The notes under the pieces are model-generated. The model saw nothing but the letters and a program-made list of their open reading frames with translations. It was not told the DNA's origin and ran no database searches. Shown here in pieces: positions 34,643 through 40,028 of a stretch of 40,028 nucleotides of DNA. The DNA is from Paracoccaceae bacterium. GTDB taxonomy: Bacteria; Pseudomonadota; Alphaproteobacteria; Rhodobacterales; Rhodobacteraceae. Positions within the stretch are counted from its first letter, which is position 1. Every line of letters starts with the position of its first letter. The position numbers were made by a program, and so were the translations under genes. The DNA lies in the NCBI GenBank assembly GCA_007692585.1, contig REBU01000030.1, positions 1 through 40,028 on the forward strand, written 5' to 3'.

Positions 34643-35017
34643 TCAGGCGTCGGGCAACATCGCCGTGGTCTCGGCGCGCAGAGCTTCAAGCTCGGCAATA
34701 CTCTCGTCGAGTTCGCGTGCTTGCTCGCGCAGAGCCAGAAGCTGGCGGTCGGCCATGGCCAGCCACGCCCGCAATTGCGGCTCAGTGCCTTCCTTCTGGT
34801 AGATCTCCAGCCATTGGCGGATCTCCTCAAGGCTGAAGCCAAAGCGGCGCCCGCGCATGATCAGCGTCATCCGCGCCACCTCGCGCGGGGTGTAGAAGCG
34901 GTTGCGGCCTTCCTTCTCAGGGCTGAGCAGCTCGATATATTCGTAATACCGCAGGGTGCGCGGTGTCACGTCAAACCTAGCGCACATTTCCTTGAAACTC
35001 AGGCGGGTGTCGGACAT
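34643..35017 (-). CDS. MerR-family transcriptional regulator, distal paralogue
   Basis: 124 residues from ATG 35017 (MSDTRLSFKEMCARFDVTP); the frame is open for another 160 codons upstream but that part lies opposite the thioesterase gene and looks non-coding. It is clearly paralogous to the next MerR: TPRTLRYYEYIELLSPEKEG, MRGRRFGFSLEEIRQWLEIY, then a coiled coil. No cysteine metal site is present. It is divergent from the two thioesterase genes (135-bp gap) and could control them; no second LiuR-like palindrome is seen in that gap. Confidence 0.92.
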   Translation of the reverse strand: MSDTRLSFKEMCARFDVTPRTLRYYEYIELLSPEKEGRNRFYTPREVARMTLIMRGRRFGFSLEEIRQWLEIYQKEGTEPQLRAWLAMADRQLLALREQARELDESIAELEALRAETTAMLPDA

Positions 35018-35152
35018 TTCTGGCCTGCTTTCTCTGTCGCGGCCATCCCATGCTAGTGCGTGTCCTGCCCAGATGCAATTATCTCGCACACTCTTGTCTT
35101 CAGCCTCGAATCCGGCACAGATAGGGCCATAGCCAAGCAAAGGGCCCGCCAG

Positions 35153-35575
35153 ATGACCGAAAACAGCCCGCAGGATTTCATCAACGCCCTGCCCTTCGCG
35201 CGCGCGCTCGGGATGCGGCTGGACCAGATCGGCGCGGGGCGTGCGGAAATATCGATGGACTGGGACGCGCGTTTCGTAGGCGATCCAGCGACGGGCGTGA
35301 TCCATGGCGGCGCGGTGTCGGCGTTGATGGACACCTGCGGGGGCGCGGCGGTACTCTCCTATCCTGGCGCGCTGAGCACCGCGACGATTGACCTGCGCAT
35401 CGACTACATGCGTGCGGCGACACCCGGCCAGCGCATCACGGCGCGCGCCGAGTGCTACCATGTTACCCGCCGCGTGGCCTTCGTACGCGCGACCGCACAT
35501 GACGAAGACCCGGACAATCCCGTGGCCACCGCCACCGGGGCCTTCACCTTCGACCGGTTGGAGACTGCGACATGA
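35153..35575 (+). CDS. PaaI-type hotdog thioesterase, first of pair
   Basis: 140 residues from ATG 35153 ([20 protein letters not shown]). The hotdog-fold motif [17 protein letters not shown] carries the HGG turn and the acidic residue on the central helix. [18 protein letters not shown] is the second strand pair. The family hydrolyses acyl-CoA thioesters, often aromatic. The stop overlaps the next start as ATGA. The ribosome site is weak; the frame is open upstream to 35060. Confidence 0.92.
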   Translation: MTENSPQDFINALPFARALGMRLDQIGAGRAEISMDWDARFVGDPATGVIHGGAVSALMDTCGGAAVLSYPGALSTATIDLRIDYMRAATPGQRITARAECYHVTRRVAFVRATAHDEDPDNPVATATGAFTFDRLETAT

Positions 35576-36075
35576 AAAGCCCCGAACCTGTCCAACAGGT
35601 CAAGCATCGCCGCGACTCAGCCCTCGCGACACTGGTCGGTGCAGTGCCCTATGCGGGCTTTCTCGGCATTCAGTTCGAACGCCATGGGGACGAGCTGACC
35701 GCCGTGCTGCCCTATGACGACAAGCTGATCGGCAATCCCGTATTGCCTGCGATCCATGGCGGTGTGATCGCGTCCTTTCTGGAAGTGACTGCCATCATCG
35801 AGCTGAGCTGGGCAATGCTCTGGAGCGATCTGGAAACGGGCCGGCTGACCCCTGAAAGCATGGCGCAGGATCTGCCGCGCCTGCCCAAGACGATTGATTT
35901 CACTGTGGATTATCTGCGCACAGGTCTGCCGCGCGACGCCTATGCCCGCGCGCGCGTCAATCGTTCCGGGCGGCGCTATGCGAGCGTGCATGTCGAGGCC
36001 TGGCAGGACAACCGCGCGCGGCTGTTCGCGCAGGCCACAGGGCACTTCCTGATGCCGCAACGCGCGGATGGCTGA
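35572..36075 (+). CDS. PaaI-type hotdog thioesterase, second of pair
   Basis: 167 residues. The motif is [15 protein letters not shown], with Glu on the central helix where the first copy has Asp. [20 protein letters not shown] is the second half. The pair may form a heteromeric hotdog enzyme, which is inferred from overlap and shared fold. The start lies in the stop codon of the first copy (4-bp overlap), and the end overlaps the MATE gene by 8 bp. Confidence 0.9.
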   Translation: MKSPEPVQQVKHRRDSALATLVGAVPYAGFLGIQFERHGDELTAVLPYDDKLIGNPVLPAIHGGVIASFLEVTAIIELSWAMLWSDLETGRLTPESMAQDLPRLPKTIDFTVDYLRTGLPRDAYARARVNRSGRRYASVHVEAWQDNRARLFAQATGHFLMPQRADG

Positions 36076-37387
36076 GGCAGAGCTCAGCGACCGGCGTATC
36101 CTGAAGATTGCCGTGCCCATCATGCTGGCAAATCTGTCCGTGCCACTTCTGGGCGCGGTCGATACGGGCGTTGTCGGGCAGATGGGCGAAGCGGCCCCGA
36201 TTGGCGCTGTGGGGCTTGGTGCGATTATTCTGGCGTCCATCTACTGGATTTTCGGTTTTCTTCGGATGGGCACGACCGGGCTTGTCGCGCAGGCGACCGG
36301 CGCGGGGGATCTGGCGGAAAGCGGTGCGATCCTGACCCGCGGCGTGATGATCGGGCTTGCCGCCGGGGCTGTCATGGTGGCAGGACAGGCGCTGATCATC
36401 TGGGGCGCGTTTCGCATCGCACCTGCGAGTGCCGAGGTCGAGGCGCTGACCCGCGAGTATCTCGCGATCCGCATCTGGGGCGCGCCAGCTACGATTGCGC
36501 TTTACGCCGTCAATGGCTGGTTGATCGCGACCGAGCGTACGCGCGGAGTGCTGGTGTTGCAGCTGTGGATGAATGGGCTGAATATCGCGCTGGATCTGTG
36601 GTTCGTGCTGGGCTTGGGCTGGGGCGTGCAGGGCGTGGCGATTGCCACGCTGATCGCCGAGTTGAGTGCGTTGGGGCTGGGGCTTTGGCTGTGCCGCGCG
36701 GCGTTCGCAGGCGCACAATGGCGCGACTGGGCACGGGTCTTTGACCGGATAAGGCTACGGCGCATGTGGGCCGTCAATTCCGACATCATGCTGCGCACCA
36801 TCGCCTTGCAGGGTGCCATGACCGGATTTCTTTTCATCTCGGCCGGGTTTGGCGATGTCCAGCTCGCAGCCAATCAGATCCTGTGGCAGTTCCTGCTGAT
36901 CACCGCCTATGCGCTCGACGGCTTCGCCTTTGCGGCGGAGGCGCTGGTAGGACAGGCTGCAGGCGCACGCGCCGTCGCGATGATGCGCCGCGCGAGCTTG
37001 CGGGCCGCGCGCATGGCGCTGATGGCTTCGGCTGTCATGGCGCTTGGTTTCTGGGGGCTGGGACCATGGGCGATTGATCTTATGACCACCGCCCCGGAGG
37101 TGCGCAGCGCAGCGCGCGCTTTCCTGCCGTTTGTCGTCGTGCTCTCTGTCCTGGGTGTCGGGGCCTATATGCTCGACGGGATTTTCATTGGCGCGACCGG
37201 CACGCGCGAGATGCGCAACACAGTCGCCCTGGCAGTTGCGATTTATGCTGTGATTGTGTGGCTCACCGTCCCGATCTGGGGCAATCCCGCGCTCTGGTCG
37301 GCCCTGATCGTGTTAAATCTTCTGCGTGGCGTGTTGCTGGGGCTCCTATACCCGCGACTGGAAGCGCGCGTGAGCACCGGGGTTTAG
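36068..37387 (+). CDS. MATE-family efflux transporter (DinF-like)
   Basis: 439-residue inner-membrane antiporter with about 12 helices in two homologous halves: first half from RRILKIAVPIMLANLSVPL with VDTGVVGQMG, second from about residue 235 with RTIALQGAMTGFLFISAGFG and QLAANQILWQF. This is the DinF branch. The start overlaps the second thioesterase by 8 bp, so the three genes are translationally linked. The TAG stop (37385-37387) is supplied by the TTTAG that opens the second double-hairpin repeat. Confidence 0.93.
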   Translation: MAEAELSDRRILKIAVPIMLANLSVPLLGAVDTGVVGQMGEAAPIGAVGLGAIILASIYWIFGFLRMGTTGLVAQATGAGDLAESGAILTRGVMIGLAAGAVMVAGQALIIWGAFRIAPASAEVEALTREYLAIRIWGAPATIALYAVNGWLIATERTRGVLVLQLWMNGLNIALDLWFVLGLGWGVQGVAIATLIAELSALGLGLWLCRAAFAGAQWRDWARVFDRIRLRRMWAVNSDIMLRTIALQGAMTGFLFISAGFGDVQLAANQILWQFLLITAYALDGFAFAAEALVGQAAGARAVAMMRRASLRAARMALMASAVMALGFWGLGPWAIDLMTTAPEVRSAARAFLPFVVVLSVLGVGAYMLDGIFIGATGTREMRNTVALAVAIYAVIVWLTVPIWGNPALWSALIVLNLLRGVLLGLLYPRLEARVSTGV

Positions 37388-37449
37388 GGGCGCTGCCCCT
37401 CTGCGGCCAGTGGCCGCATTCACCCCGGGATATTTGGACAAGGATGAAA
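37383..37449. repeat. Double-hairpin repeat, copy 2 (between MATE gene and pyrD)
   Basis: Same architecture as 18254-18317: TTTAGGGG, hairpin AGGGGC/GCCCCT (37386-37400, 3-base loop), hairpin GCGGCCA/TGGCCGC (37103-offset form at 37403-37417, 1-base loop), then the identical 27-bp tail (37423-37449). The stems differ in sequence from copy 1 but keep full pairing. Again between convergent genes. Confidence 0.8.
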
Positions 37450-37451
37450 GA

Positions 37452-38510
37452 TCAGAGCCAATCCGCCCGCCCGGTGCCGACAGCATCTGTGATCGTCGCG
37501 AAGCCGTCGCGATCGAGCAAGGCCAGCAGGCCGCGATTGATGTCGGCGATCAGCGACAGGCCCTGAAAGCTCAGCGCGCTGTAAAGCTGCACCACGCACG
37601 CCCCGGCGCGAATTTTCGCATAAGCCTGTTCGGCCGTGGAAATCCCGCCAACCCCGATCAGCGGCATCTTGCCCTCCGTCAGCTGTGACAGCCGCGCCAG
37701 GATGCGTGTTGACTGCTCGAAAAGCGGCGCGCCCGAAAGACCGCCCTTCTCATTCGCATGGATACTGCTCAGGCCTTCGCGCGACAGGGTTGTATTCGTG
37801 GCGATGATTGCGTCTATACCACCCTCGATAGCGACTTTTGCGATTTCGCTGAGTTCCTGGTCATTGAGATCAGGGGCGATTTTCAGGAAGATCGGTATCC
37901 GGTGCTCAAGGGACGTCCGCGCCTGCATCACCCCCGCGATCAGAGCCGCAAGCGCTTCCGCGCCTTGCAGGTCGCGCAGCGATTCCGTGTTGGGAGAAGA
38001 GACGTTGACCGTGGCGAAATCGAGATGCGCGCCGCAGGTGGCAAGCACGGATGCAAAATCCTGGGCACGGTCCGCACTGTCCTTGTTGGCGCCAAGATTG
38101 AGCCCCAAAATCATACCCTTGGGGCGCTTTTCCAATCGTGCGGCAATATTAGATGCGCCGTCATTGTTGAAGCCGAAACGGTTGATCACAGCGCGGTCTT
38201 CGTACAGCCGGAAAAGCCGTGGGCGCGGATTGCCCGGTTGCGGACGCGGCGTTGCGGCCCCGACTTCGACAAAGCCAAAACCGACACGCGCCAGCCCGTC
38301 CAGTGCTGTCGCGTTCTTGTCAAACCCCGCAGCAAGCCCCACCGGATTGGAACACTCCAGCCCGGCAAGCTGAACAGCAAGCCGCGGTGACCTGACCATC
38401 TCAGGCATTGGCACAAGTCCAGCTTTCAGCGCGGCCAGTGCCATCCCATGGGCGCGTTCGGGATCAAGACGGTGCAAAAGTGCAATGCCCGCGCGCTCCA
38501 GAAAGCTCAT
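37452..38510 (-). CDS. pyrD: Dihydroorotate dehydrogenase (quinone), class 2
   Basis: 352-residue FMN enzyme of pyrimidine synthesis, attached to the inner membrane and reducing quinone. The N-terminal helix ([20 protein letters not shown]) marks class 2. [35 protein letters not shown] and [10 protein letters not shown] are signature stretches. The catalytic Ser is in [15 protein letters not shown], and IGVGGIST binds the FMN phosphate. The start ATG 38510 overlaps the DUF952 stop as ATGA. Confidence 0.97.
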   Translation of the reverse strand: MSFLERAGIALLHRLDPERAHGMALAALKAGLVPMPEMVRSPRLAVQLAGLECSNPVGLAAGFDKNATALDGLARVGFGFVEVGAATPRPQPGNPRPRLFRLYEDRAVINRFGFNNDGASNIAARLEKRPKGMILGLNLGANKDSADRAQDFASVLATCGAHLDFATVNVSSPNTESLRDLQGAEALAALIAGVMQARTSLEHRIPIFLKIAPDLNDQELSEIAKVAIEGGIDAIIATNTTLSREGLSSIHANEKGGLSGAPLFEQSTRILARLSQLTEGKMPLIGVGGISTAEQAYAKIRAGACVVQLYSALSFQGLSLIADINRGLLALLDRDGFATITDAVGTGRADWL

Positions 38511-38845
38511 ATCAAACCCTCGGGGAAGATATGGCCACTGGCCCCAAGTGGCAGCGCCTTGTCCCAAGTCACATCTTTCAGGCGCAACGGGCGATAGAGA
38601 TGAGGAAAAAGCGCACCGCCGCGCGAGGTTTCCCATCTCAGATCAGCGCCCAGAGCATCCGCAGCGACCGCAACAAGGACAAGATTGCTTTCGCGCGCAA
38701 AATGGCGCGCTGCGGTCTCCATCACCTGCTGCGCGGTCGAGAAGTGGATATAGCCGTCTGACAGATCAATGGGCGCGCCCAGAGTTTCCCCCTGGGCCAC
38801 CAGATCATCCCATTCAGCGCGGCGGAAAATCTTGTAGATCAACAT
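38507..38845 (-). CDS. DUF952 family protein
   Basis: 112 residues from ATG 38845 ([19 protein letters not shown]). The pattern IYKI...EW......G...G...D..DGYIHFST is the DUF952 start, and [19 protein letters not shown] is the conserved second half. The fold is related to ADP-ribosyltransferase-like toxin/RNA-processing folds by family annotation, but the reaction is unknown. It is translationally coupled to pyrD by a 4-bp overlap. Confidence 0.9.
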   Translation of the reverse strand: MLIYKIFRRAEWDDLVAQGETLGAPIDLSDGYIHFSTAQQVMETAARHFARESNLVLVAVAADALGADLRWETSRGGALFPHLYRPLRLKDVTWDKALPLGASGHIFPEGLI

Positions 38846-38885
38846 GGCCAGACTTCTGCCCAATGCGCGCGCGAAGGTCAACGGC

Positions 38886-39341
38886 TCATAGCGGACCCGG
38901 CCGGCGTTCTTCGCTCAAGAGTACATTTGCATCGACCGCGCCCACACCAGGCAAGGTCATGATCCGGCGGCGCAACACGCGCTCGAAATCGGCCAGATCG
39001 CGGGCTACGACCCGCAAGCGGTAATCATAAAGCCCAAGGACATGCTGCACGCTCTGGACCTCGGGGATGGCGGCAACCGCGCGCTCGAATTCGGCCAGCG
39101 CAACGCGCCCTTTTGCGGCAAGACTTATGCCGAGAAACACCGTCACGCCAAAACCCAGCGCTTCAAGGTCCAGATCGACGCGGCTTCGCGCAATCACGCC
39201 CGCGTCGCGCAGGCGTTTCACGCGCCGCCATGTCGCAGGCTGGCTGAGCCCGAGTTTGCGCCCCAACGCGCCAGCGCTTTGAGTGGCGTCTTCGGTCAGA
39301 GCGCGCAGAAGCAGTCGGTCCAGATCATCAAGCGCGATCAT
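38886..39341 (-). CDS. Lrp/AsnC-family transcriptional regulator, first copy
   Basis: 151 residues from ATG 39341 (MIALDDLDRLLLRALTEDAT); GTG 39350 is an alternative start. The winged helix-turn-helix is about residues 5-60 (AGALGRKLGLSQPATWRRVKRLRDAGVI). The RAM ligand domain follows: GFGVTVFLGISL, FERAVAAIPEVQSVQHVLGLYDYRLRVVARD in pieces, then LPGVGAVDANVLLSE. It probably senses an amino acid. It is 40 bp upstream of DUF952-pyrD on the same strand. Confidence 0.93.
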   Translation of the reverse strand: MIALDDLDRLLLRALTEDATQSAGALGRKLGLSQPATWRRVKRLRDAGVIARSRVDLDLEALGFGVTVFLGISLAAKGRVALAEFERAVAAIPEVQSVQHVLGLYDYRLRVVARDLADFERVLRRRIMTLPGVGAVDANVLLSEERRPGPL

Positions 39342-39381
39342 CTCAGCCACGTCATTTTGAGTATTTGGAATAAGAAAATGA

Positions 39382-39840
39382 TCACAAGGGCAGGCTTTCT
39401 TCGGATTTGATCTCAGACAGATGCATCAGCGCTTCGAGATCGGCGATATGTGGCAAGGCGAGTATCCGGTCGCGGTAGAGGTCGCGGTAATGGGCCATAT
39501 CGCGCGCGACGACATTGAGGCGCATGTCGACGCGGCCAAGAAAGCTCTGGATTTCAAGCACTTCAGGCACCAGCCGGGCCGCGGCCGTGAATTCGTCAAA
39601 GGCGCGCGGGTTGGTCTTGTCAAGCGTGACGCGCAGGCTGACCTCGACCTCATAGCCGAGCGCGCGCCAGTTGATGACCGCGCGTTGGCCACGCAGGATA
39701 CCCGCATTGCGCAGCCGCTCCAGTCTGCGCCAGCACGTGGCTTCAGTCACACCGGCGCGGCTGGCGAGGTCGGCCGTGCTGGCCTCGGGGGTGGCGATCA
39801 GCTGGCGCAACAGTCTGCGATCACTATCATCGAGCCGAAT
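39382..39840 (-). CDS. Lrp/AsnC-family transcriptional regulator, second copy, apparent ATT start
   Basis: 152 residues if started at ATT 39840 (39840-39838). The normal family start 'M-R-L-D-D-x-D-R-R-L-L' is encoded as ATT CGG CTC GAT GAT..., and GGAG lies seven bases before the ATT. The next conventional start in frame is TTG 39810, which would cut the first helix of the DNA-binding domain. The helix-turn-helix is GVTEATCWRRLERLRNAGIL; the RAM domain has VEVSLRVTLD and FLGRVDMRLNVVARDM. It is a paralogue of the previous gene, divergent from ilvC, and a candidate regulator of it. Confidence 0.85.
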   Translation of the reverse strand: MRLDDSDRRLLRQLIATPEASTADLASRAGVTEATCWRRLERLRNAGILRGQRAVINWRALGYEVEVSLRVTLDKTNPRAFDEFTAAARLVPEVLEIQSFLGRVDMRLNVVARDMAHYRDLYRDRILALPHIADLEALMHLSEIKSEESLPL

Positions 39841-39973
39841 TATTTTTCTCCATTTTTGGAATTAAGCGAATGATTATTGGAGTTATAGCGCGGAAAACTA
39901 CGAGAATGAAATCATAAACCAGCGTTTTTATCTATACTGCGGCGCGTGAGCAACTCAGCAAGGAGGACGGCAA

Positions 39974-40028
39974 ATGCGCGTCTATTATGATCGCGATTGC
40001 GATGTGAACCTGATCAAGGACAAGAAAG
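39974..40028 (+). CDS. ilvC: Ketol-acid reductoisomerase, N-terminal fragment (window edge)
   Basis: Only the first 18 residues are inside the window: MRVYYDRDCDVNLIKDKK, the characteristic IlvC start. A strong AGGAGG lies seven bases upstream of ATG 39974. The full enzyme, of about 340 residues, converts acetolactate in branched-chain amino-acid synthesis. It is divergent from the AsnC pair, which fits amino-acid-responsive control. Confidence 0.9.
   Translation, partial: MRVYYDRDCDVNLIKDKK

Noticed and set aside
35018-35500. N-terminal extension of the distal MerR protein by 160 residues
   Set aside because: MerR proteins begin at the helix-turn-helix; the extension is antisense to the first thioesterase gene.

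Overview
The window looks like chromosome from an alphaproteobacterium of the order Rhodobacterales (Roseobacter/Rhodobacter relatives). The evidence is the chvI-chvG-hprK-rapZ-EIIA-HPr gene order divergent from pckA, a short alphaproteobacterial HprK, a PuuE-UraD fusion beside PuuD, the moderately GC-rich codon use, and short gene-end motifs of the form 'GATATTTGGACAAGGATGAA' that I associate with this group. No rRNA, convincing tRNA or CRISPR array is visible. The species cannot be named from the sequence alone.

Layout. Bases 1-2235 are a low-coding, damaged accessory patch. It holds one intact 838-bp IS5-family (IS427-like) insertion sequence with a frameshifted transposase, and probable remnants of other mobile genes. 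From 2236 onward the window is densely packed core metabolism: glyA with an alpha/beta hydrolase; divergent nadK; then a minus-strand run mutY-gloA-alkB-DCC protein (base-excision repair, methylglyoxal detoxification, alkane hydroxylase); a divergent DciA-like gene coupled to a DsbA-like thioredoxin; a class III CoA-transferase; and an outer-membrane beta-barrel protein.

Bases 11772-16234 encode the regulatory PTS (HPr, EIIA-Man type, HprK), RapZ and the ChvG/ChvI two-component system in one overlapping minus-strand operon. pckA, a gluconeogenic gene, is divergent and has an 11-bp direct repeat with a 20-bp period in its leader. Bases 18318-24561 are a purine-ring catabolism cluster: PuuD urate oxidase, a LysR regulator, HIU hydrolase, an allantoinase/OHCU-decarboxylase fusion, ureidoglycolate lyase and an NCS2 permease. 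Together these cover urate to glyoxylate except the allantoate-cleaving step, which is not in the window.

Bases 24629-35017 are centred on fatty-acid oxidation: acyl-CoA synthetase, FadB-type trifunctional subunit, thiolase, a 70-aa unknown protein, acyl-CoA dehydrogenase and two paralogous MerR regulators. A LiuR-like palindrome lies upstream of the proximal MerR gene. Inserted in this region are a protein that looks like an M48 peptidase without its active site and a Hint-fold protein without its catalytic residues. AlkB upstream in the window would feed the same pathway (alkane to alcohol to acyl-CoA), although the two loci are separate transcription units.

Bases 35153-37387 form a translationally coupled trio of two hotdog thioesterases and a MATE exporter. 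The window ends with pyrD, a DUF952 protein and two AsnC/Lrp paralogues (one with an apparent ATT start), divergent from ilvC, which is cut by the window edge. The most unusual signals are the two pseudo-enzymes, the unknown ORF in the beta-oxidation operon, the double-hairpin repeat between convergent genes, and the ATT start.
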